Shown here: positions 1-6,692 of the stretch, in pieces
How positions within the stretch are numbered: position 1 is the stretch's first letter
How the letters are laid out: each line of letters starts with the position of its first letter
Assembly (NCBI GenBank): GCA_002455915.1
Contig: DKLU01000213.1
Span: 1-21,610 of the forward strand
Reading direction: 5' to 3'
Origin: Chryseobacterium sp. UBA6632
Lineage (GTDB): Bacteria; Bacteroidota; Bacteroidia; Flavobacteriales; Weeksellaceae
DNA length: 21,610 nt
Made by a program: the position numbers and the translations under genes
Notes under the pieces: generated by a model
The model's input: the letters and a program-made list of their open reading frames with translations, nothing else
What the model was told of the DNA's origin: nothing
The model's database searches: none

Positions 1-49
1 GAAACCCGTGAATTCTTTGTCCGGGTTTTATCTGTCCTTCACGGGTTTC
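1..49. repeat. 12-bp perfect inverted repeat at window edge
   Basis: GAAACCCGTGAA at 1-12 is the exact reverse complement of TTCACGGGTTTC at 38-49, with a 25-base spacer. Pairing stops on the inner side (13 against 37) but continues to the first base of the window, so the repeat may be longer outside it. It lies inside apt, where such a structure is not expected. Confidence 0.85.
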
Positions 50-370
50 GATGATGGCACTTCCGTATTCCAAATCGTATTCTTCTGATATAACCGGTGG
101 CGGAAGTTTACCTGCTTTTCTGATTAAGATAAAAGGAACTTCCAAAGCAACGGCAATGGCAATCCCGAAGAGATAGCCACGGCTTTCGATTCCGCAAACT
201 GCATCTACTTTTCCTTTGCTGAAAGCTACCAGATCCTCGATTACTTCTTCGTATAATTTTGGATTAAGAAAAATAGGAGAGATGTCTTTGAACTGAATTC
301 CCGGGATGGGAAAATCAGGGATATTTTCAATCGTCTCCTGCAGTTTTTTGATAAGTTCTTGTGGAGCCAT
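1..370 (-). CDS. apt: Adenine phosphoribosyltransferase, 5' part only (runs off left edge)
   Basis: Purine salvage enzyme that joins adenine and PRPP to give AMP in the cytoplasm. I translated the minus strand by hand from the ATG at 370-368. The first ~115 residues have the family pattern: an N-terminal helix (MAPQELIKKLQETIENIPDF), FPIPGIQFKDISP, GIESRGYLFG, RKAGKLPPPV, and EYDLEYGSA followed by IKPGQ. The PRPP-binding loop (usually VDDLLATGGT) should follow IKPGQR at once, but the last visible codons read IHGF instead. The divergence coincides with an inverted repeat at the window edge (see findings), so the end may be an artefact. The start codon overlaps the stop of the upstream lipoprotein gene as TAATG, which suggests translational coupling. 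The identity is secure from the N-terminal two thirds; the 3' end is outside the window. Confidence 0.9.
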   Translation of the reverse strand, partial: MAPQELIKKLQETIENIPDFPIPGIQFKDISPIFLNPKLYEEVIEDLVAFSKGKVDAVCGIESRGYLFGIAIAVALEVPFILIRKAGKLPPPVISEEYDLEYGSAIIETREGQIKPGQRIHGF

Positions 371-1566
371 TAAGGGTTTATTTTATAGCTGGAAATTTTC
401 CAGTCTCCGTTTACATTTTTAAGTCCGAAAGTTACCTTCAAAGAAGTTGTTTTTCCGGATTTATCCGTTACATCGTATGTTGCATTTACGCTTGCGCTGT
501 TAGCGTTTGTTGCATTGCTGTTAATGTTTTTTACGCTTACATTTTTCACAGAACCAAAACCTGAAGTTGGGTTAGAGAAAGACTCATAACTTCCCCAGCT
601 TGGATTGTTGGATGCATCAAATGCCGCTTTTAAATTCTGAGAACTTACGTTATTTAAAAACTTGCTTACCGTAGCTTTTGGATCTGCAGCCGGTTGTTTT
701 GGCGTTGCAGGAGCTGTTGTAGCATTTGGATCTGTAGATGTAGAAGGATTTGTTGTATTTACCGGACTATTCGGATCTACTGCACTTGGATCCTGGATAA
801 CCGCTGTAGAATCTACTTTTGGCGGAGCAGGAACTTTCAATGCAGAAGGATTTACATCCAACCCGATTTTAGACATTTTGAACGTTTTAGCTGTAGTTTT
901 TACCGAAACAGTGATGTCAATTTTATTATCAACCACTTTTTCAGCAAGAATAGAAGAGAATTTTAAATTGAATCCTTTAAAATTGTTATCCGTCATTAAG
1001 TTTTTAGCGGTTGAAAGCTTCACTCCATTACTGAAAACTTCTAATGTTGTTTCTAAACCAGCACCTGTAAACGAAACAGGGTTTCCAGCGTTATCCACAA
1101 GCCTTGGAATAATCTGAATTGCCGTTGCGCCGTTTCCGTCGTCTGCAGATGGTCTTGTGATAATAGAAAGCGAGTTTGCTTTTACATCATTCGGGTCACT
1201 TTCTTTGGCTTTTTCGTCGCCGAAGATATTCATTTCACCTAATGAAGGAGGAGCTGTACTTGCCCATTCAATTCCGTTTTTTTGTGCAACTTCGTCAGCC
1301 ATTGCCATAATTTCAGGAACTTTTTTCCCGTTGACAAGCTGCCCGAGTGCTTTTAATTCTGCAACGTCGCCATCGGCTTCCACTCCAAAAGTTTTTAGAA
1401 TGTAAAGCGCTTCATTAAACTTGATCTGCTTAATGGTTGGCAAACTAGACGTCATATCGTTGATACTTGACTGTAAAGTTTTGGTACTGGTAGCATCCAC
1501 CGAGTCTTTTTTACAAGCGGTGAAAAGCAACAAGCTGAAAACTAGAAGAAAAGATAACTTTCTCAT
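370..1566 (-). CDS. Predicted lipoprotein with C-terminal NTF2-like (DUF4878-type) domain
   Basis: 398 residues. A type II signal peptide ends in the lipobox LFTAC with Cys18 as the predicted acylated residue. The following K-K-D resembles the lysine/acidic signal reported for surface lipoproteins of Flavobacteriia, so surface exposure is possible but unproven. Residues ~30-240 form an unrecognised mixed domain. Residues ~245-295 are a Pro/Thr/Ser/Ala linker. Residues ~296-398 (PKATVSKFLNNV to NGDWKISSYKINP) look like an NTF2-fold domain of the DUF4878 kind, with the usual ending in which a tryptophan precedes the last strand. The function is unknown. The stop codon overlaps the apt start by one base (TAATG). 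A -7-like box TAAATTTG lies 18-25 bases upstream of the start. The domain call is by eye only. Confidence 0.8.
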   Translation of the reverse strand: MRKLSFLLVFSLLLFTACKKDSVDATSTKTLQSSINDMTSSLPTIKQIKFNEALYILKTFGVEADGDVAELKALGQLVNGKKVPEIMAMADEVAQKNGIEWASTAPPSLGEMNIFGDEKAKESDPNDVKANSLSIITRPSADDGNGATAIQIIPRLVDNAGNPVSFTGAGLETTLEVFSNGVKLSTAKNLMTDNNFKGFNLKFSSILAEKVVDNKIDITVSVKTTAKTFKMSKIGLDVNPSALKVPAPPKVDSTAVIQDPSAVDPNSPVNTTNPSTSTDPNATTAPATPKQPAADPKATVSKFLNNVSSQNLKAAFDASNNPSWGSYESFSNPTSGFGSVKNVSVKNINSNATNANSASVNATYDVTDKSGKTTSLKVTFGLKNVNGDWKISSYKINP

Positions 1567-1583
1567 TTTTATTCTGTTTGGTA

Positions 1584-1591
1584 CAAATTTA
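1584..1591 (-). promoter_or_regulatory. Candidate -7 promoter box (TAAATTTG) for the lipoprotein-apt pair
   Basis: On the minus strand the bases read TAAATTTG and match the Bacteroidota -7 consensus TAnnTTTG. They lie in the 51-base gap before the lipoprotein start and would give a leader of about 12 bases. I see no good -33 TTTG at the usual distance, so this is a weak call. Confidence 0.35.
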
Positions 1592-1617
1592 ATAAAACCT
1601 TTATTAATAGCCGTTTT

Positions 1618-2637
1618 TTATTTTTTATTTTGTTGTTCTTTTAGATCATCCTTAAAAAATGAACTGAAAATCTGCTGCATATTCGGGAAGTCTTTATTTT
1701 CCCAATATTTTGAAATATAGTTGCTGTTATCGGTGTTGAATTTTACTTTTTCAACCGAATCATCGTTTCCTAAATCTAATTCTGTAGGATAAAAATTACT
1801 GTAAGTTGCGATGGAATTAAACTCTGCTTCGCTTTTATGCTTCATTTTTAAAAATTCAATTTCATTGTATTCTAAAAGATCCTGCAATGTTTTTTTTGAG
1901 TTCTGTTCATAAGCTATATTTAAGATGGTTCTGAAATCGAAAAATCGATAGCCGAACAAAGCGAATTCCTGTTTTTGTAAAAATTCTCCGGTTACTTCCA
2001 CTTCATCTTTTCTATCTCCTTTTAATTCTTTGAAAACAGTGTTTTTATTTTTTTTATATTCATCTACATTTCCGACATCTTTTATTTTTGGAATCTCTAA
2101 AAACTGATCATAATCCCAGGAAGACATTTTCTTTCGATCCATTTCAGGATTTTCTAAACGGAAGATTCGGTATTGTTCCACTTTAGTTCTCTTTAATTTT
2201 TTTGATTTGTTGTCGAATACATAAGTAATAATTCCGTCGGCATAACAGTTCAATTTGTTGTTCACGGTAACATACGTGTTGAAGTTCCCTTTTATAAAAA
2301 CATATTTTGCAGGTTTTTTACTTTTAATGACAACGGTTTCGATGTCTTTTACGCGATCATTGATTGTAATGATTTCTTTATCAAAATCAGAATAGGAGAG
2401 TGTGGCCACCGGAAAGTTATCATACACCAACTGGAATTTTTCCTGTTCGGGTTTTATAGTTTTTCTATCAATTTTACCATCAATGTCTGAAAAAGCAACA
2501 ATGTTTCCGTCTTTGCCAAATACAGAAACTTTAGGTAAAGGATTATTCGTTTTTTCTGAAACGAACGTGATGGCTTGGGAATAAGCAAAATTTAATCCTA
2601 ATAAGAATACGATTAAAATGAGAAGTTTCTTTTTCAT
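1618..2637 (-). CDS. Exported protein of unknown function with N-terminal carboxypeptidase-regulatory-like segment
   Basis: 339 residues. The first ~21 (MKKKLLILIVFLLGLNFAYSQ) are a typical type I signal peptide ending in the YSQ cleavage context common in Flavobacteriia. Residues ~22-95 (ITFVSEKTNNPLPKVSVFG, then SDIDGK) resemble the Ig-like CarboxypepD_reg fold seen at the N-terminus of many Bacteroidota envelope proteins. The remaining ~240 residues are lysine- and aspartate-rich with no family I recognise, and there is no TonB-dependent barrel. It is probably periplasmic or attached to the outer membrane. It lies between the act operon terminator and the lipoprotein gene, 51 bases upstream of the latter, so co-transcription is possible. 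I cannot assign a reaction. Confidence 0.75.
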   Translation of the reverse strand: MKKKLLILIVFLLGLNFAYSQAITFVSEKTNNPLPKVSVFGKDGNIVAFSDIDGKIDRKTIKPEQEKFQLVYDNFPVATLSYSDFDKEIITINDRVKDIETVVIKSKKPAKYVFIKGNFNTYVTVNNKLNCYADGIITYVFDNKSKKLKRTKVEQYRIFRLENPEMDRKKMSSWDYDQFLEIPKIKDVGNVDEYKKNKNTVFKELKGDRKDEVEVTGEFLQKQEFALFGYRFFDFRTILNIAYEQNSKKTLQDLLEYNEIEFLKMKHKSEAEFNSIATYSNFYPTELDLGNDDSVEKVKFNTDNSNYISKYWENKDFPNMQQIFSSFFKDDLKEQQNKK

Positions 2638-2684
2638 TGTAAATTTTTTTATGTGTTTTAAATATTTTGATCTGCATTAAAAAC

Positions 2685-2716
2685 AAAAAAGACTGATCAT
2701 TACAATCAGTCTTTTT
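2685..2716 (-). terminator. Intrinsic terminator at the end of the act operon
   Basis: AAAAAGACTGAT (2686-2697) pairs perfectly with ATCAGTCTTTTT (2705-2716) around a 7-base loop. It lies just past the actF stop, and a T-run follows on the minus strand. It separates actF from the exported-protein gene and suggests that the act transcript ends here. Confidence 0.85.
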
Positions 2717-2739
2717 CAATATTATTTTGTTACAAATCC

Positions 2740-4071
2740 TTAGAAAGGATACTCATAAATTTCAGATTCGTGTAAGAATGGGTTACCTGTAGGAATCAAT
2801 TTCAGTTTAGATAATGCTGAAAGCACTGTAAACATAAATAATCCCACTACGAATAACACAGCTCCAAGCACTAAGATGAATACTTCAGGAGTGTTCCAGA
2901 ATGGTCCTACTGTTCCCGGCATTACCATGTTGAAGTAATCTAAAAGGTGACCTAAGATAACTACTACAGCCATTGTTGTAACCACTTTATAGTTTCTCTT
3001 GATACTGCTACTTACTAATACCAATAGTGGTAATAAGAAGTTCACGATTAACATTGGTAAGAAAGTAACACCGTAGTGTTGGAATCTTCCAAAGAAGTAG
3101 TTTACCTCTTCCGGTACGTTTGCATACCAATAAAGCATAAACTGAGCAAACCATGTATATGTCCAAAGCATACTTGTAGCGAAAAGGAATACCCCTAAAT
3201 CATGCAAGTGATTGTCATTGAACTGAGGTAAGAATCCGTTTTTCTTTAAGTAAACACTTAAAAGGATGATTACTGCAATACCACTTGAAAGGCAGCTAAC
3301 CATTGAATACCAGATATACATTGTAGAATACCAGTGAGGGTCAATAGACATCAACCAATCCCAAGCCCAAGCTGCAGAAGCAAACCCGAAGAATGCGATA
3401 TATCCAACAGCCCATCTGTAAAGGAACTGATACTCTACCAAAGATTTTGTATCATCTACTTTTTTAGATTGTGCTTTCAGTTTCCAAGCAAAGAAAGAAG
3501 CTCCAATTACATAAATGAAAGTTCTGATTGCATAGAAAGGAATATTTAAGAATCTTTTCTTTTCAAACAAGATCACATCAAAATGAGCAGAGTTAGGATC
3601 TGTAAGATCCGGATCCATCCAGTGGAAAAGGTGACCTTGGTGAAGGATATTTAATAACATGATGATTACTAAAATTACCCCTCCGTAAGGGATGTAAGAA
3701 GCAATAGCCTCCATAACTCTAGTAATGATAATTGGCCATCCTGCGTGAGCAGCATGCTGAATACAGTAGAAAAACAATACTGCACAACTGATTCCGAAGA
3801 AAAATACAGCTACAAAATGTATTGATGCTAACGGCGAATTATGAACCTGCATAGTAGCGTGTTCTAAATGTGCAGCGTGATCCTGAGGTCCTACCATTTC
3901 ACTTGAGTGTGTAGGAGCATTATGACCTGCAGAATGTACTGCTTCCATCATGTGCTCTATTCTCTCGCTAGAAATTCCTTTGTTCATAAAGAAACCAATA
4001 GCAAATAGAACTAAACCTACAACAAGAAGTATTATAGAAGTTGATTTTAATTTTGGTGAAAAACTATACAT
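2740..4071 (-). CDS. actF: Alternative complex III subunit ActF (quinol-binding membrane subunit 2)
   Basis: 443 residues, about ten membrane helices, related to the NrfD/PsrC-like membrane subunits. It is the second such subunit of the complex, next to ActC, and is thought to contribute to proton movement. After TM1 (residues ~13-29) comes a hydrophilic loop (~31-80) rich in histidine (His40, 46, 50, 55, 65, 68, 71 and 77). Helices follow from ~83 onward, including segments with YRWAVGYIAFFGFASAAWAWDWLMSIDPHWYS character typical of this family. The C-terminus is short and hydrophilic (HESEIYEYPF). It is the last gene of the act operon, starts 8 bases after the actE stop and is followed by a strong hairpin. 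Assignment rests on operon position and the membrane pattern. Confidence 0.9.
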   Translation of the reverse strand: MYSFSPKLKSTSIILLVVGLVLFAIGFFMNKGISSERIEHMMEAVHSAGHNAPTHSSEMVGPQDHAAHLEHATMQVHNSPLASIHFVAVFFFGISCAVLFFYCIQHAAHAGWPIIITRVMEAIASYIPYGGVILVIIMLLNILHQGHLFHWMDPDLTDPNSAHFDVILFEKKRFLNIPFYAIRTFIYVIGASFFAWKLKAQSKKVDDTKSLVEYQFLYRWAVGYIAFFGFASAAWAWDWLMSIDPHWYSTMYIWYSMVSCLSSGIAVIILLSVYLKKNGFLPQFNDNHLHDLGVFLFATSMLWTYTWFAQFMLYWYANVPEEVNYFFGRFQHYGVTFLPMLIVNFLLPLLVLVSSSIKRNYKVVTTMAVVVILGHLLDYFNMVMPGTVGPFWNTPEVFILVLGAVLFVVGLFMFTVLSALSKLKLIPTGNPFLHESEIYEYPF

Positions 4072-4079
4072 TTCTTTTC

Positions 4080-4760
4080 TTATTTTTTAGTTTCGGTAGT
4101 CTCAGTTGTTGCTGTCGCTGCTGCGGCTGCAGGTGCTGCTGCTCCTTTTTTGAAGGCATTCATCACATACATTGCCACTCTCCATCTATCTCCTGCATTC
4201 AGTTGTCCTGCATATGACCCCATCGCGTTTCTACCGTTTGTTAATACATAATGAACAGATCCTACAGTAATTTCTCTATCAGCATAGTTTGGTACACCAG
4301 AGAAAGCACCTGTTTGTACAATTGGTCCTTGTCCATCACCTCCAGTTCCGTGGCATGCTGCACAAGTTTTATCGAAAAGCATTTTACCTCTTTCAATATC
4401 TTTTTCAGCATTAGCAGGGTTCAAAGGAGAAACAGTTAACTTCTTAGAAGCATCATAACCTGCATTGTACTCATCCGGAGTTTTAGGAAGTAAACCTTCT
4501 TCAAAAATACCGTCTTTATTTTGAGCTACTGATCCTTCTACTGGAGAAAGACCTGTTGCAAAACTATTTTTAACAAAAGCAGGAATTTCGTTCTCATGAT
4601 CTGAATAAGCATCTTGAGCTTTCATCAAAGGATCATAAGCTACCGGAAAATACATATCTGGGAAATATACCAATGGTGCATTTTCTTTCGGTCCGCAAGA
4701 ATTAAGTAACACTGTAGTTAAACCTAAAACTGCTGTAATTCTTAATACATTCTTTTTCAT
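4080..4760 (-). CDS. actE: Alternative complex III subunit ActE (monohaem cytochrome c lipoprotein)
   Basis: From the chosen ATG at 4760 the protein is 226 residues. It has a lipoprotein signal peptide with lipobox LLNSC (Cys22), so it should be lipid-anchored in the periplasm. It has one haem c site, CAACHG at ~133-138, and a likely distal Met ligand in NAMGSY (~180), the normal layout of a class I cytochrome c domain. The N-terminal YFPDMYFPVAYDP stretch is typical of ActE. The last ~20 residues are Ala/Thr low complexity. An upstream in-frame ATG at 4769 (MLKM) would overlap actD by 8 bases. I prefer 4760 because MKKN opens a standard signal peptide and leaves a one-base gap to actD. Its haem probably passes electrons onward from the ActA haems to the acceptor. 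Confidence 0.9.
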   Translation of the reverse strand: MKKNVLRITAVLGLTTVLLNSCGPKENAPLVYFPDMYFPVAYDPLMKAQDAYSDHENEIPAFVKNSFATGLSPVEGSVAQNKDGIFEEGLLPKTPDEYNAGYDASKKLTVSPLNPANAEKDIERGKMLFDKTCAACHGTGGDGQGPIVQTGAFSGVPNYADREITVGSVHYVLTNGRNAMGSYAGQLNAGDRWRVAMYVMNAFKKGAAAPAAAAATATTETTETKK

Positions 4761-4761
4761 T

Positions 4762-5283
4762 TTAAGCATCTTTAACAGTTATTTCTTCAACTCCAGTTTC
4801 AATTAGCAACTGTTTTACAGATTCTACATCTTCAGTTACGAATTCCATTAGGAACTTATCATCCGTTGTTCTTGGATCAGGATTTTGTGCAGGAGCTCCA
4901 GGATACATTTTGTTTCTTACTAAGAAAGTTAATGACATCATGTGAGCAGCACAGAATACCATAAGCTCAAACATTGGTACCACAAACGCCGGCATGTTGT
5001 GTGCCCAGTCGAAAGCTGGTTTACCACCGATGTTCTGAGGCCAGTCGTGATTCATCACATACCAAGTTACCGTAGCACCTATCGTAACACCGTAAAGAGC
5101 GTAGATGAAAGCAGCATCAGAAATTCTAGTTTTCTTTAAACCTAAAGCTTTATCAAGTCCGTGAACCGGAAACGGAGTATAAACCTCGTTTATAGCGATT
5201 CCTTTATCGTTGAATGCTTTAACGCCGTTCATTAAATCGTCGTCGTCAGCATAAAGTCCGTATACAATTTTAGTGGTGCTCAT
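4762..5283 (-). CDS. actD: Alternative complex III subunit ActD (DUF3341)
   Basis: 173 residues from the ATG at 5283. The N-terminus (MSTTKIVYGLYADDDDLMNG) matches the DUF3341 pattern of a small ferredoxin-like cytoplasmic domain. Two membrane helices follow (~57-77 and ~98-122) joined by a loop with HDWPQNIGGKP, then a soluble C-terminus ending EEITVKDA. It is a structural subunit of the complex and carries no cofactor. A longer in-frame start at 5310 exists (adds MKLIKQKKE). I reject it because it extends further into actC and departs from the family N-terminus, and AAGGAG sits directly before the 5283 ATG. The gene overlaps the end of actC by 14 bases, consistent with coupled translation. 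Confidence 0.9.
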   Translation of the reverse strand: MSTTKIVYGLYADDDDLMNGVKAFNDKGIAINEVYTPFPVHGLDKALGLKKTRISDAAFIYALYGVTIGATVTWYVMNHDWPQNIGGKPAFDWAHNMPAFVVPMFELMVFCAAHMMSLTFLVRNKMYPGAPAQNPDPRTTDDKFLMEFVTEDVESVKQLLIETGVEEITVKDA

Positions 5284-6667
5284 CTCCTTCTTTTGCTTTA
5301 TAAGTTTCACCTGAGATTTTCAAAATCGATTTTAATTCTGCCTGTGCAATTACAGGGAATGTTCTTGCGTATAATAAGAATAATACAGAGAAGAACCCGA
5401 TTGTTCCTAAGTATACACCCACATCAATGATCGTTGGCTTAAACATAGTCCAAGATCCTGGTAAGTAGTCTCTAGAAAGGTTGATAACGATGATATCAAA
5501 ACGCTCAAACCACATACCGATGTTGATGATCAAAGCAATGATAAATGTTGCGATGATGTTTGTTCTAATTCTTTTGAACCAGAATAATGCAGGGATTACC
5601 AAGTTACAAATAATTAGTGACCAGAAAGCCCACCAGTAAGGTCCAACAGCAGCACCCGGAGAAAGATAAGTAAAGTCTTCGAATCTAGATCCAGAATACC
5701 ATCCGATGAAATATTCAGTTGCGTAAGCTACAGTTACCATACCTCCTGTTAAGATGATTACGATGTTCATAATTTCGATATGATACATTGTAATATAGTC
5801 TTCTAGGTGACAAACTTTTCTTGCGATTAACAATAGAGTCTGTACCATCGCGAATCCTGAGAAGATCGCACCGGCAACGAAGTAAGGAGGGTAGATTGTA
5901 GAGTGCCATCCTTTAATAACCGAAGTTGCGAAGTCAAAAGATACGGTGGTGTGTACCGAGAATACAAGTGGAGTTGCTAAACCTGCAAGAACCAAAGAAA
6001 GTTCTTCGAATCTTTGCCAGTGTTTTGCTTTACCACCCCAACCGAATGCAAGGAATGTATAAATTTTCTTAGTCCAAGGAGTTTTTGCTCTATCTCTGAT
6101 CATTGCAAAGTCAGGGATAAGACCCATGAACCAGAATACTGTAGATACTGAGAAATACGTAGAGATTGCAAATACATCCCAAAGTAGAGGAGAGTTGAAG
6201 TTCCCCCAAAGAGAACCAAACTGGTTAGGAAGAGGGAATACCCAATATCCTACCCAAACTCTACCCATGTGGATTACAGGGAAGATTGCAGCCTGTACAA
6301 CCGCAAAGATCGTCATCGCCTCTGCAGATCTGTTTACAGACATTCTCCATCTCTGTCTAAATAATAATAATACCGCTGAGATTAAGGTTCCGGCGTGACC
6401 GATACCTACCCACCATACGAAGTTGGTAATATCCCAACCCCAGTTAATAGTTCTGTTAAGCCCCCATGCTCCAATACCTGTTCCGACAGTATAGGCAATA
6501 CACCCGAATCCATAGATGAATAGAACTAAGGCTGCATATAGTGATACCCACCATAATTTTCCTGCTCTTTCTTCGATAGGTCGTGCGATATCTTCCGTAA
6601 TATCGTGATAAGTTTTGTGACCAATAATTAGAGGTTCCCTTATCGGAGCTTCGTAATGTCCTGACAT
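5270..6667 (-). CDS. actC: Alternative complex III subunit ActC (NrfD/PsrC-type quinol-binding membrane subunit)
   Basis: 465 residues with about ten membrane helices. It is the NrfD-like subunit thought to bind menaquinol on the periplasmic side and deliver electrons to the Fe-S clusters of ActB. The N-terminal segment (REPLIIGHKTYHDITEDIARPIEER) is typical of ActC. It is followed by TM1 at ~40-62, the NWGWDITNFVWWVGIGHAGT region at ~74-93 and the FPVIHMGRVWVGYWVFPLPN loop, whose His and Arg positions are characteristic of the family. Length and layout fit full-length ActC. It lies 25 bases after actB and overlaps actD by 14 bases. The gene looks intact and ordinary. Confidence 0.93.
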   Translation of the reverse strand: MSGHYEAPIREPLIIGHKTYHDITEDIARPIEERAGKLWWVSLYAALVLFIYGFGCIAYTVGTGIGAWGLNRTINWGWDITNFVWWVGIGHAGTLISAVLLLFRQRWRMSVNRSAEAMTIFAVVQAAIFPVIHMGRVWVGYWVFPLPNQFGSLWGNFNSPLLWDVFAISTYFSVSTVFWFMGLIPDFAMIRDRAKTPWTKKIYTFLAFGWGGKAKHWQRFEELSLVLAGLATPLVFSVHTTVSFDFATSVIKGWHSTIYPPYFVAGAIFSGFAMVQTLLLIARKVCHLEDYITMYHIEIMNIVIILTGGMVTVAYATEYFIGWYSGSRFEDFTYLSPGAAVGPYWWAFWSLIICNLVIPALFWFKRIRTNIIATFIIALIINIGMWFERFDIIVINLSRDYLPGSWTMFKPTIIDVGVYLGTIGFFSVLFLLYARTFPVIAQAELKSILKISGETYKAKEGDEHH

Positions 6668-6692
6668 TTTTTACCTATTTATTATTTAAACT

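Noticed and set aside
662..1117. 151-codon open frame on the plus strand
   Set aside because: It is antisense to the well-supported lipoprotein gene and its translation is a low-complexity Gly/Val/Phe product of the Pro/Thr/Ala linker codons.
1567..1617. Possible small hairpin between the exported-protein gene and the lipoprotein gene
   Set aside because: Only a short AT stem with a 3-base loop; too weak to call a terminator.
4762..5310. Longer actD start at 5310
   Set aside because: Adds a Lys-rich peptide unlike DUF3341 proteins and overlaps actC by 41 bases; the ATG at 5283 fits the family N-terminus.
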